55,881 bases of DNA from Oscillospiraceae bacterium (GTDB lineage Bacteria > Bacillota > Clostridia > Oscillospirales > Oscillospiraceae), in contig JAGBBD010000064.1 of NCBI GenBank assembly GCA_017938625.1, positions 1 to 55,881 on the forward strand, in the 5' to 3' direction. This document shows, piece after piece, positions 36,535 to 45,450 of the stretch. Position 1 is the first letter of the stretch, and every line of letters begins with the position of its first letter. A program made the translations under genes and the position numbers. The notes beneath the pieces were generated by a model. The model did not search any database. It was not told where the DNA came from and saw only the letters and a program-made list of their open reading frames with translations.

Positions 36535-36626
36535 TCAATGCGCCCGGGTGATTCGGTGAAAATCCGAAACAACCGTCCATTGCTGTGTTTGACTTTTGTC
36601 ATCAGTCAGAGAGCCTGCCGCATTGA
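36535..36626 (+). promoter_or_regulatory. Cobalamin riboswitch 2 (compact form, ~92 nt)
   Basis: An 8-bp P1 stem (36535-36542 TCAATGCG with 36619-36626 CGCATTGA) encloses GGTGAAAATCCGAAAC, a core-like CCGTCCATTGCTGTG and a B12-box-like CAGTCAGAGAGCCTGCCG (36603-36620). The element is short compared with riboswitch 1, as in the smaller cobalamin classes. It is followed by its own terminator. Confidence 0.82.
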
Positions 36627-36650
36627 ACGGGTCTACCACGTTTTGATCGG

Positions 36651-36703
36651 AGCGTGCAGCCACTGTGTTTTGTACTTGCAAAGCAGGGGCTGCACGCTTT
36701 TTT
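36651..36703 (+). terminator. Riboswitch 2 terminator
   Basis: AGCGTGCAGCC (36651-36661) pairs over 11 bp with GGCTGCACGCT (36688-36698), then six Ts (36698-36703). The long 26-nt loop is unusual but pairing is perfect. Confidence 0.88.
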
Positions 36704-36739
36704 CGTGGGACGCCACATGAGAGATGAGGAGGGATGCAA

Positions 36740-36925
36740 GTGACACCGGAAGAGAAGAAGGCCTGGGCGGAGGACCTTTTACGACGCAAATACAAGGAGC
36801 TGGGCAGACTTCCAACCAAAAAGGATTTTGATGATGTTGCGTGCTCCCAGATCAAAGCCTATCTCGGCCCGTGGCCCAGAGCGCTGGAAGCTGCGGGACT
36901 GAAACCAACAAAACAGAAAGGATGA
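36740..36925 (+). CDS. Tiny HNH-associated-repeat protein (homing-endonuclease-repeat fold)
   Basis: The protein has 61 residues from GTG 36740. AGGAGG lies seven bases ahead, whereas the ATG at 36734 is only one base from that site and cannot be used. A single repeat spans almost all of it: YKELGRLPTKKDFD, then YLGPWPRALEAAGLKP, which matches the homing-endonuclease-associated repeat (HNH_repeat). No nuclease domain accompanies it. It is a likely small DNA-binding protein. It is the first gene behind the two riboswitches, and its stop is 5 nt ahead of the giant surface protein gene. Confidence 0.75.
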   Translation: MTPEEKKAWAEDLLRRKYKELGRLPTKKDFDDVACSQIKAYLGPWPRALEAAGLKPTKQKG

Positions 36926-36930
36926 TCCTG

Positions 36931-39900
36931 ATGACCGTTTTTAAGAAACTTTGCAGTCTGCTGCTTGTCATGGCGATGGTACTGAGCTTTGTGCCTGCCG
37001 TGGCGGCGCAGGATGCCGATGTGACCATCGAAACAGGTCACGCGGCGGAATATATGTCAGATAATTTCCTCTCCTCCATCGTATTGGAAGGTACAGGCGG
37101 CACGGCCACAGGCTCCGGCTACAGCTGGACGGTGGTTTTGCCGGAGGACACCGATACCACCAAGCCTCTGGCCGTTACCCTGACAGGCTCTGTGTGCAAC
37201 GCGACCATAGCGGCCTCCCGCTATTTCTGGGCTCAGGGCACAGAGGATGTGGTCAGTGCTCTGAACCTTGCCTCCCAGAACCCGGCGACTCTCTCCGTGA
37301 TGCCCGAATGGCGCAGCGGACGCGCCACGGTGATTGTAGGTTTGGGCACTACCTCCAAGATCGTGACGTCCTATACTATCAAGCTGGAGATCGAGGGCAC
37401 GGAACCGGACTACAGCTACATTGAACTGGGCGAAACAGCAAACAAGAAGTATTTCCTCGGAAGCCTGTCCGTTTCCGGCGCACAGGTCACGGCATCGTCT
37501 GTATCGGACACCGGGTTTGCCGGCGCTTCCAGCGGACATAAGGCAACGGTGGACATCACGCTGGCTTCCATGCCGGAGGACGAGCTGACTCTGGATATGA
37601 CCTTTACCGCATCCGGCAGCGCCTATATTGCGGTAAACGGCGAAAGCCGCGTCAGTTTTGACGGCACCTATTCTTACACGGTGGATCTGAACGAGGGGAC
37701 TTCTTACATCTTCACCACCTATTCCACCTCCTCCAGTTCCACGGTCCGCGGCACGTACACGGTGAATTTTACCGTTTCCGGCGAAGACCTCAATGCAGCG
37801 CCTGTTCTGTCCGGCAGCGACACGGCGGAAGCTGTGGTGTATCTGCCCGGCACTTACACCCTGGATCTGAGCGGTGTGTTCACGGATCTCAACGGTGACG
37901 ATCTGACCTACACCGTGTCTGTCAACGGCGAGGCTGCTGAGCAGGCAGCTGCTTCCTACACCTTTACTCCCGCTGCCACCGGCACTTACACCCTGGTCTT
38001 CCACGCCAATGATGGGAAAGCGACCTCTGAGGAGTGCTACACCGTGACCTTGACCGTGCCGGAAAACACAGTGCCCAAGATCGCCGCGGATGCCGTCACA
38101 GAGATCAATGCAGTACAGTATGAAGACTGCACATTGGATCTTTCCAAAATGTTCTGTGACGCCGACGGCGACAGCTTGCGCTATTACAAAGAAATTGCCG
38201 GCACCTGGATCGCCCTGTCCGGCAGCACCTACACCTGCACCCCCGGTCAGGCAGGGAAGATGACGCTGACCTTCAAGGCAAACGACTCCCATGCGGATTC
38301 CGAGGCGCACACCGTCACCCTGCACGTGGCGGAAGCCTCTCCTGCCAACGTTGCCGCCATCGGCAAGACCGTGACGGCAGGCTCTTTTGACTTTATTAAG
38401 ATCACCGACACGGCAGGCAATGCCATCGTGCCCACTGCTATGGAACTGAGCGGCACGACTTTGAATGTGACCTTGCCCAGAAGCGTGTCTCTTTCCGGCA
38501 AAGTCCGTGCCCACTTCGGTCTGACTCAGAATGCCATAGACGGCAGTATCCTGCTGCCCTTTGTTTCTGCCAAGAACGGTACCAGCGGCAACACTTCCAA
38601 CAGAGCGGTGAACAACATCGTCACCTATGGTGACACCACCCTGTCTTCCGGAAAGGGCAGCGCCACGGTTTATTTCTACGACCATATACCCGGTGCCACC
38701 ACCAACACCTACACCACCTATACCATTTCCTATGCCATTGACAACTGTGTCCCTGCGCTGACAGGAGCGACAGACAAGACCGACAGCGTGGTGGCAGGCT
38801 CCGATTACCATGTGGATGTGGCATCCCTGTTCACCGATGCGGACGGCGACAGCCTGACCTACCGCGTATCTGTCAATGGCGCGGCTGCTGTGGAGATCCC
38901 TGCCGCTTATACCTATACCCCCACCGTGGCAGCCACCGATGTGCTGGTGTTCACCGCATCTGACAGCATGAGCACATCTGAGAGCTACACCTTGACTTTG
39001 AACGTCAGCAACACCGCCGTTACCTATGATGTGACGGTTTACGTCCCCGAAGCGCTTTCTCCCGCCTTCTATGCCACCGTGGGCTACGACGAGAACGGTG
39101 TGGACACCTTCACCGCAACAGCCCCTCTGACTGCTGAGGCAGGCTCCGCTGTCGATGGCTTTACCCCCTATACCGTCAAGGTGCCGGAAACAGTTTCTTT
39201 CATCAGCTTCCGTGACCCTGTCTGGGGCGGCATGTCCGTGCCTGTGGAAGCAGGCAAGACGCTGTACCTGGAAGATTTCAGCGGCTATATTGACCAGCTC
39301 CACAACGGCAGCTACGTCACAGCCCAACAGGCACAGTTCCTGGTCAAGGACAATGAAGGGCACTTCGCCGCATCCGGCGGCAGCGCCGTGGATGAAGAAG
39401 CTGACGGCGTTACCTACTACCGCTTCCTGCTGGCAGCAACAGGCAATGACGCCACCTATACCCTCATTGCCAAGGGCATTGGCAATCTGGCAGATATCTA
39501 CGGTGAGACCGTGCAAAATCTCTTCCCTCTGGAGCCGAATGGACAGAACTTTGTGGCGCTGGAGCTGACAGTTTCCAACCCCATTACCATCACCGTGCCG
39601 GAGGGCTGTCTTGCTAAGCTGTACCGCCAGATCAACAACTATAACACCGTGGAGGTGGCCTGCCTGAGCGAAAAGACCCAGAGCGGTACCACCATCTACA
39701 CCTACAAGAACCCCGGCGGCTATATGCTCTCGTGGCGCGCATGGGATCCCACGGATGAGAGCAAGATCACCAAGGCAGGCTTCCTGGAGGGCGCCGATGC
39801 CGTCACCGTCACTTGGGACGACACCGACCCTGCTTCCGATGTGCAGGTCTGCTACAACACCGATACTGCCATGGGTATGCGCACCGATGCCTCCTGTGTG

Positions 39901-41886
39901 GTCAATGTGAACGAGCAGAACCACCTGGTGCTTTCCGAGGGCGGCTCGTACCGTCTGCGCAGCTTCCGCTGGTGGCAGATCATCAACAACGATGTAACCA
40001 ACTTGATGGCAGAGCCGGACTTTACCTACACCGTCCACACAGGCTCTGATGTGATCAAGATCGTGCCCTCCGATGGCGGCAATGCCACCGGCAACCGTAT
40101 GGATCTGACAGCTGTCGGCACCGGCACAGCTGTGGTGGAGGTGGGCTTTGATGCCCTGTCCGTATCGGGTATGGGCTATGAAGACAGCCCCAACTTCGTC
40201 TACGGTGCCTGTGATCCTGCCAGAACGGCCCTTGTGGTCATCTCCGCGGGCGAGCCTGTCATCGATGCCGACTTTGGAATCGTGGGTGCAGGCGGTCAGA
40301 CGTTCTGGGATGCGGAATTTGACACCTGCTACTTTGTGGGAAGCTCCGGTGCGCTGACCATGACCCCCAATGTGACCGGCACTGTGTCCGTGTCCCACGA
40401 CAAGGGCAAGAGCTGGCAGACGCTGACTTCTCAGAGCGGTACCTACACCGTGCCCATCGTCTCCGGCGGCAATATCCTCAGGATCGAAACGGAGGAAGGC
40501 ACAGACTATCAGGTGGTGCGCGGCGACCGGATCGGCGTGAGCCTTGAAAATCTGACCACCGGCAAAACTGCCGATGCACCTGTGGCAGCAGGCGATACGA
40601 TCCGCGTGAACTTTGAGGGTCTGCACCATGCCATGAGCAAAATGTCCGGCGTTTATAATCCCGGCTACGGCGGCGGTACTTCCGTGATCTACACTGCGTA
40701 TGTGGACGGCACTGCCGTTACCTCCGCTTCCGCCATGGTGGGGCAGTATCTGATCCCCACCTCCACCGTTCTCACCGTTCCTTCCGATCTTTCCGAGGGT
40801 GATGTGATCACCTTGCAGCGCGGCTATCTGGCCTACAGCTCCATGGGCTCTGCAGCCGGTGCTCACCGCGATATTACCGACAGCGGTCTGGGCACCAACA
40901 CCTCTGCCGGCAATCGCAGCGGCGCAAGCTGCGTCCTGCCTCCCCTGCGGCTGACAGTGGGCAGCAATGTGCTGAAAACCGAAACTGCGCCTAAGATCGA
41001 AAAGGTCACGGTGGCAGGCTCCAACATGGTGCTGGATAACGACCTGCGTGTCAATTTCATCGTGCCCAACCTGCCCGAGGGCAACACCTACACCGCCTAT
41101 GTCTATCAGGACACGGATGCGGATACCGATCTTGAGATCGCGGTGGAGCAGGCAGACTGGACGGTGTTTAACTCCGCCAATATGCGTATTTCCGTTACCG
41201 TCCGTGCCATGGAGATGACCGATACCCTGACCCTTGTGATCAAGGATCAGCAGGGCAATGTCTATAACGAGGACTATGCCACCTCCGCCAAGACCTATGC
41301 CCACAAGGCTCTTGCGGCAGCCTCCTCCACGGAGGAGTTCAAGACCCTTGTGGTGGATATGCTGAACTACGGCGCAGCTGCCCAGACCAAGTTCTCCTAT
41401 AAGGAAGACGCCCTTGCCAACAAGGATCTGACCGAGGCGCAGCAGGCTCTGGCGACCAAGTCCGTTGCCTGCACCGACAGCCGCGTGAAGGGCGCCAACT
41501 ACTATGGCTCCAACCTTGCTCTGGAGGATAAGATCGATCTGAATTTGTTCTTCACCAATATGGAAGAAAAGGATATTTCCTCCATGTATGCCGAAGTTTC
41601 TTTTGTGAACTTCAAGGGCAAGACCGTCACCGAGACGGTGCAGGGCGCTGACTTTGTGGCCTACGGCGGCAAGGCCGGCACCTATAAGATCCCTGTCCGC
41701 ACCATCGTGGTGGCAGATGCCTCCTGCCCTGTGACCGTGACGGTGAAGAATGCCGACGGCACGGTGTTCGGTCAGGCAAGCGACTCCGTGGAAAGCTATG
41801 CCGCCCGCGGCGCAGCCACCGCGGATGCCGCGTTGTATGAAGCCATTATGAAATTTGCCGTTTCCGCCAAGGCATATCTGACATAA
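36931..41886 (+). CDS. Giant secreted multi-Ig protein, first large gene of the cobalamin module
   Basis: The protein has 1651 residues from ATG 36931 (MTVFKKLCSLLLVMAMVL), with AAAGG nine bases ahead; ATG 36922 overlapping the previous stop is an alternative. A signal peptide is cleaved near VAAQ. After a beta-rich start come cadherin-like/Ig repeats with DLNGDDLTYTVSVNG and DADGDSLTYRVSVNG (about residues 288-470 and 608-693). Further beta domains carry TWDDTDPASDVQVCYN. A WWQIINNDVT segment and a beta-helix-like part lead to residues 1361-1651, the shared C-terminal domain. It is the only member of that set under riboswitch control. It may hold or scavenge corrinoids, or anchor the B12 proteins that follow, but its function is not established. 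Confidence 0.87.
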   Translation: MTVFKKLCSLLLVMAMVLSFVPAVAAQDADVTIETGHAAEYMSDNFLSSIVLEGTGGTATGSGYSWTVVLPEDTDTTKPLAVTLTGSVCNATIAASRYFWAQGTEDVVSALNLASQNPATLSVMPEWRSGRATVIVGLGTTSKIVTSYTIKLEIEGTEPDYSYIELGETANKKYFLGSLSVSGAQVTASSVSDTGFAGASSGHKATVDITLASMPEDELTLDMTFTASGSAYIAVNGESRVSFDGTYSYTVDLNEGTSYIFTTYSTSSSSTVRGTYTVNFTVSGEDLNAAPVLSGSDTAEAVVYLPGTYTLDLSGVFTDLNGDDLTYTVSVNGEAAEQAAASYTFTPAATGTYTLVFHANDGKATSEECYTVTLTVPENTVPKIAADAVTEINAVQYEDCTLDLSKMFCDADGDSLRYYKEIAGTWIALSGSTYTCTPGQAGKMTLTFKANDSHADSEAHTVTLHVAEASPANVAAIGKTVTAGSFDFIKITDTAGNAIVPTAMELSGTTLNVTLPRSVSLSGKVRAHFGLTQNAIDGSILLPFVSAKNGTSGNTSNRAVNNIVTYGDTTLSSGKGSATVYFYDHIPGATTNTYTTYTISYAIDNCVPALTGATDKTDSVVAGSDYHVDVASLFTDADGDSLTYRVSVNGAAAVEIPAAYTYTPTVAATDVLVFTASDSMSTSESYTLTLNVSNTAVTYDVTVYVPEALSPAFYATVGYDENGVDTFTATAPLTAEAGSAVDGFTPYTVKVPETVSFISFRDPVWGGMSVPVEAGKTLYLEDFSGYIDQLHNGSYVTAQQAQFLVKDNEGHFAASGGSAVDEEADGVTYYRFLLAATGNDATYTLIAKGIGNLADIYGETVQNLFPLEPNGQNFVALELTVSNPITITVPEGCLAKLYRQINNYNTVEVACLSEKTQSGTTIYTYKNPGGYMLSWRAWDPTDESKITKAGFLEGADAVTVTWDDTDPASDVQVCYNTDTAMGMRTDASCVVNVNEQNHLVLSEGGSYRLRSFRWWQIINNDVTNLMAEPDFTYTVHTGSDVIKIVPSDGGNATGNRMDLTAVGTGTAVVEVGFDALSVSGMGYEDSPNFVYGACDPARTALVVISAGEPVIDADFGIVGAGGQTFWDAEFDTCYFVGSSGALTMTPNVTGTVSVSHDKGKSWQTLTSQSGTYTVPIVSGGNILRIETEEGTDYQVVRGDRIGVSLENLTTGKTADAPVAAGDTIRVNFEGLHHAMSKMSGVYNPGYGGGTSVIYTAYVDGTAVTSASAMVGQYLIPTSTVLTVPSDLSEGDVITLQRGYLAYSSMGSAAGAHRDITDSGLGTNTSAGNRSGASCVLPPLRLTVGSNVLKTETAPKIEKVTVAGSNMVLDNDLRVNFIVPNLPEGNTYTAYVYQDTDADTDLEIAVEQADWTVFNSANMRISVTVRAMEMTDTLTLVIKDQQGNVYNEDYATSAKTYAHKALAAASSTEEFKTLVVDMLNYGAAAQTKFSYKEDALANKDLTEAQQALATKSVACTDSRVKGANYYGSNLALEDKIDLNLFFTNMEEKDISSMYAEVSFVNFKGKTVTETVQGADFVAYGGKAGTYKIPVRTIVVADASCPVTVTVKNADGTVFGQASDSVESYAARGAATADAALYEAIMKFAVSAKAYLT

Positions 41887-41937
41887 CCTGTGCGCCTGCT
41901 GCAAAGGGCGCGACCCATCAAGGAAAGGAAGACCTTT

Positions 41938-43518
41938 ATGAAAAAACGACTGTTCTGTCTTTTGCTGACCACGCTGCTTCTTTTGCAGCTTCTGCCCTTT
42001 GCAGCGGCAGCGGGTACCGTGTCCTTCCGCCTCATCGGCGCGGACAAAAAAGGAAACTATATCGTCTGGATTCCCGAAGACACCTATGCCGTCGGCAAGT
42101 TCACCACCGTGGGTGATGTGCTGAAGGAAGCAGCCGACAAGGCAGGTCTGAAGCTGACCGGCCTTGAAACGGACTATATTTCTGCCATCACCGCACCGGA
42201 AGAGCTGGGCGGCTATAAAATGGCAGAGTTCACCAACGGCGCCAACAGCGGCTGGATGTACACCCTCAACGGCAAGCATCCCGGCTACAGCGTCAACACC
42301 AAATATCTCAAAGACGGTGACGTTGTGATCTTCCACTATGTCAATGATTATCTCTACGAGGTGGAGGACTGGTCCGGCGGCTACAGCCTTGGCACGGAAG
42401 AGGACTGGAACGGCTGGCTGGATGCAGACGACGGCTGGCTGCGTGAGGAGCCGGAAGAGGAGGAACCCTCCGAGGAGCAGAAACCCTCCGAGGAGCAGAA
42501 ACCCTCCGAAGAACAGACGCCCTCCGAGGAAGAACAGACACCTTCCGAGGAAGAACAGAAGCCTTCCGTGTCGGCAGATGCGCAGGATGTGATGTCTGCC
42601 ATTTCCGATCTGGCGGTAAAAAAAGCCAACAAGAACACGAGAAAGCGCCTTGAAAATCTGGAAAGTGCCTGCGAAGCGCTAACACAGGATGAGCTGGCGC
42701 AGGTGACCAACTACGAAAGCCTTGTTTCTCTCCGAGACCGGTTTGACGAGCTTCTGGAGGAAGCGCTGAAGGATGCTCTGGAGGAACTGGAAGACTACGA
42801 CGAGGACGACTACACCAAGGCTCAGTGGGACGAGATCGAGCCCATACTGGAGGACGCCGAAGAGGATCTGGAGGATGCCGAGGATACGGATGAACTGGAC
42901 GACATTCTCGATGATGTAAAAAAAGACATCAGCCAAATCAGCGGCGAAGAGGAAGCGGAAGAAGAGGACATCCTTTCTTTCACCGATGTGGCGCAGAGTG
43001 ACTGGCACTATGAACACATTGCCTATGCTGTATCCGAAGGGCTGTTCAACGGTACTTCCGAGGATACCTTCTCTCCCGATGCGCCCATGACCCGCGGTAT
43101 GCTGGTCACGGTGCTCCATCGTCTGGCAGGTGAGCCGGACAGCGCGGCAGCGCAGAGCTTTGATGATGTGGAGCAGGCTGCGTGGTATACCAATGCCGTC
43201 AGCTGGGCCGCTTCTTATGGCATTGTGGGCGGCTACGGCAACGGTCTGTTCGGCACAAACGATTCCATCACCCGGGAGCAGCTGGCTGTGATTTTGCATC
43301 GCTATGCCGCAAAGCAGCTGTTTGATGTGTCGGCCTCTGCCGACCTTGGCAGCTACACCGACCTTCCGCAGGCGGCTTCCTATGCTGTGAGCGCCCTGCA
43401 GTGGGCTGTGGCGGAGGGTCTGCTCTCCGGCCGCACCGCCGATACCCTTGCACCCAAGGGCAAGGCTACCCGCGCTGAGGTGGCTGCCATCCTCCACCGT
43501 TTTGCGGAAAACTTCTAA
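41938..43518 (+). CDS. SLH-anchored DUF4430 (transcobalamin-C-terminal-like) protein
   Basis: The protein has 526 residues from ATG 41938 (GGAAAGGAAG ahead), with signal peptide MKKRLFCLLLTTLLLLQLLP. Residues ~25-135 form DUF4430, the fold of the beta domain of transcobalamin/intrinsic factor; SGWMYTLNGKHPGYSVNTKY is its typical core. A Pro/Glu-rich linker has tandem PSEEQKPSEEQ units. An acidic coiled-coil-like helix (~225-345) follows. Three SLH repeats end it (LSFTDVAQSDWHYEH, NDSITREQLAVILHRYA), binding the cell-wall polymer. It should display a cobalamin-binding domain far out on the surface. 51 nt separate it from the giant gene upstream. Confidence 0.88.
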   Translation: MKKRLFCLLLTTLLLLQLLPFAAAAGTVSFRLIGADKKGNYIVWIPEDTYAVGKFTTVGDVLKEAADKAGLKLTGLETDYISAITAPEELGGYKMAEFTNGANSGWMYTLNGKHPGYSVNTKYLKDGDVVIFHYVNDYLYEVEDWSGGYSLGTEEDWNGWLDADDGWLREEPEEEEPSEEQKPSEEQKPSEEQTPSEEEQTPSEEEQKPSVSADAQDVMSAISDLAVKKANKNTRKRLENLESACEALTQDELAQVTNYESLVSLRDRFDELLEEALKDALEELEDYDEDDYTKAQWDEIEPILEDAEEDLEDAEDTDELDDILDDVKKDISQISGEEEAEEEDILSFTDVAQSDWHYEHIAYAVSEGLFNGTSEDTFSPDAPMTRGMLVTVLHRLAGEPDSAAAQSFDDVEQAAWYTNAVSWAASYGIVGGYGNGLFGTNDSITREQLAVILHRYAAKQLFDVSASADLGSYTDLPQAASYAVSALQWAVAEGLLSGRTADTLAPKGKATRAEVAAILHRFAENF

Positions 43519-43530
43519 AAGGAGCAGCCT

Positions 43531-44898
43531 ATGAAAAAGTTCATTTCTCTTTTCCTTGCTCTCATTTTGAGCCTGTCCATGTTCTCGGTTGCCATGGGTG
43601 CGGAAACATCCACAGCAATGGATGATACTGCCAAATATCTTCAGAAAACAGTCCCTTCGCCTACGGTGGCATCCGTTGGCGGTGAGTGGGCGGTGATCGG
43701 CCTTGCAAGAGGAGGATACACCGTTCCTGCAAGTTATTATTCCAATGTTGTTACCTATGTGAAAGATTGTAAGGGCGTGCTCCATGAGAGAAAGTACACG
43801 GAGTATTCCCGTGTGGTGCTGGCTCTGACGACCATAGGCAAAGACCCCACCAATGTGGCAGGCTATAATCTGACCAAACCCTTAAATGATTTTGAAAAGA
43901 CTGTCTGGCAGGGCATTAACGGCCCAATCTGGGCCTTGATTGCTCTGGACAGCGGAAACTATGCCTGCGCCCAAAGACAAGGTTATGTAAACTATATTTT
44001 AGAGAAAGAAATCTCCGGCGGCGGCTGGTCTCTGGCAGGCGGTACCCCCGATGCAGACATCACCGGTATGGCCTTGCAGGCACTTTCCAAGTATCTCGAT
44101 CAGGCGGCGGTGAAAGCAGCCTGTGACCGTGCCCTTACCTGGCTCTCCAACAATCAAAACTCTGACGGCAGCTTCTCCACCACAGGGAAGGAAAACTGCG
44201 AAAGCACGGTGCAGGTCTTAGTCTCTCTGTGTGAGCTGGGTATTTCCCTGACCGACAGCCGCTTTGTGAAGAACGGAAAAACTGTCATGGATGGGCTCAT
44301 GCAGTACTATGTTCCCGGTGGTGGGTTCACCCATGTGAAGCAGGCAGGCGGCGGCAATGATCTCATGTCTACAGAGCAGGGGTTCTATGCTTTGGTTGCG
44401 GCAGATCGTGCGGCAAAGGGTAAGGAAAGTCTTTATCGTATGGGCACAAGTGCCACCTTCCCTGATATTGTGGGGCATCCCAATCAGGGAGCAATCGAAG
44501 CACTGGCTGTAAAAGGGATCATCAACGGCATGGGAGATGGTTCCTTTGCTCCCAACAAGACTATGACAAGAGCGGAGTATTGCACCATGGTGGTCAAGGC
44601 GCTGGAGCTGACGCCAAAGGCAAACTCTGATTATTCCGATGTGCCTGCCTCTGCGTGGTATGCAGCTTACGTGGGTACGGCATCTGACTATGGCATCGTC
44701 AACGGCGTTGGCGGTGGCAAATTTGACCCCAATGGCACGATCACATACTGGCAGGCGGCGGTGATGATCGCAAGATCTGCCAAAGCCTTGGGCTTTGAGA
44801 CAGCTGCCAATGCAGATGCCCAACCTCAAGGAAACATTCTGCGGTGTGAGATCGCCCAAATGCTCTACGACATGCTGAAGGAAGCAGGGAAACTATGA
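43531..44898 (+). CDS. SLH-anchored prenyltransferase/squalene-cyclase-barrel protein (intrinsic-factor alpha-domain-like)
   Basis: The protein has 455 residues from ATG 43531 (AAAGGAGCAGCCT ahead), with signal peptide MKKFISLFLALILSLSMFS. Residues ~30-310 form an alpha/alpha barrel with squalene-oxidase/prenyltransferase repeats: NGPIWALIALDSGNY, GGGWSLAGGTPDADITGMAL, LTWLSNNQNSDGSFS, STEQGFYALVA. None of the catalytic Asp-rich motifs of terpene cyclases is seen. The same barrel is the N-terminal domain of intrinsic factor. Residues ~315-455 are SLH repeats (GIINGMGDGSFAPNKTMTRA; the third is degenerate). Its stop overlaps the next start by 4 nt, so this and the DUF4430 lipoprotein are made together. 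Confidence 0.88.
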   Translation: MKKFISLFLALILSLSMFSVAMGAETSTAMDDTAKYLQKTVPSPTVASVGGEWAVIGLARGGYTVPASYYSNVVTYVKDCKGVLHERKYTEYSRVVLALTTIGKDPTNVAGYNLTKPLNDFEKTVWQGINGPIWALIALDSGNYACAQRQGYVNYILEKEISGGGWSLAGGTPDADITGMALQALSKYLDQAAVKAACDRALTWLSNNQNSDGSFSTTGKENCESTVQVLVSLCELGISLTDSRFVKNGKTVMDGLMQYYVPGGGFTHVKQAGGGNDLMSTEQGFYALVAADRAAKGKESLYRMGTSATFPDIVGHPNQGAIEALAVKGIINGMGDGSFAPNKTMTRAEYCTMVVKALELTPKANSDYSDVPASAWYAAYVGTASDYGIVNGVGGGKFDPNGTITYWQAAVMIARSAKALGFETAANADAQPQGNILRCEIAQMLYDMLKEAGKL

Positions 44899-45383
44899 GA
44901 AAGCTATGCTTGCTTTTGTGTTTGCTGATTCTATCGGGCTGCGGCGCCAAATCTCAGCCGCAGGGAGAAAACACCTGCACCATCTCCATCTCTTGCGCCA
45001 CCATTTTGGACAACATGGAAAGCTGTGTTGCAGCAAAACAGGAGCTTGTTCCCACGGATGGATGGTTATTAGAGCCGGTGGAAGTCAGCTTTTCCGATGG
45101 CGAAAGTGTCTTTGATGTGCTTTTGCGTGTGTGCCGGGAGCGGAAACTTCACATGGAATATTCTGATACCCCCATCTACAATTCTGCTTATATCGAAGGC
45201 ATCGGCAATCTCTATGAATTTGATGTAGGGCCCTTGTCGGGATGGATGTACAAGGTGGGTGACTGGTTTCCCAACTACGGATGCAGTAATTATGAACTAA
45301 AAGACGGCGATGTGATCTGTTGGGTCTACACCTGTGACCTTGGTGCCGATGTGGGAGACAATTCTATGCAATGGCAGCAATGA
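44895..45383 (+). CDS. DUF4430 lipoprotein (transcobalamin-beta-domain-like)
   Basis: The protein has 162 residues, ATG 44895 overlapping the previous stop. The lipoprotein signal is MRKLCLLLCLLILSGC, with lipidated Cys near 16. The rest is one DUF4430 domain: ESVFDVLLRVCRERKLHMEY, then GPLSGWMYKVGDWFPNYGC and YELKDGDVICWVYTCD. This beta domain closes over cobalamin in transcobalamin and intrinsic factor. Being membrane-tethered and next to the ECF transporter genes, it is a good candidate to hand the vitamin to the permease. Direct binding is inferred from family and context. Confidence 0.9.
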   Translation: MRKLCLLLCLLILSGCGAKSQPQGENTCTISISCATILDNMESCVAAKQELVPTDGWLLEPVEVSFSDGESVFDVLLRVCRERKLHMEYSDTPIYNSAYIEGIGNLYEFDVGPLSGWMYKVGDWFPNYGCSNYELKDGDVICWVYTCDLGADVGDNSMQWQQ

Positions 45384-45450
45384 CATATAGATCGCCACGC
45401 TCACGCTGTTCGCTCGCGATGACAGAGAAAGTACGAAACCGCTTGTCATA

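Noticed and set aside
36319-36720. 133-codon open frame across the riboswitch region
   Set aside because: It covers riboswitch 1's B12 box, both terminators and riboswitch 2, and has no ribosome site. The RNA structures explain the sequence.
37057-42336. 1759-residue open frame on the minus strand opposite the riboswitch-controlled genes
   Set aside because: It is antisense to genes with start sites, signal peptides and domains. The codon bias of these surface genes avoids codons that would be stops in reverse, which opens long shadow frames here and at 12121-15858, 21405-24584, 30706-32940 and 48907-52173.
42381-42710. Repeated Cys-Ser-Ser-Glu-Gly open frame on the minus strand
   Set aside because: It is the reverse reading of the PSEEQ linker repeats in the SLH/DUF4430 gene.
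43531-44898. Terpene cyclase or prenyltransferase enzyme
   Set aside because: The barrel repeats match, but the protein is secreted and SLH-anchored, shows no Asp-rich catalytic motif and sits in a cobalamin module.
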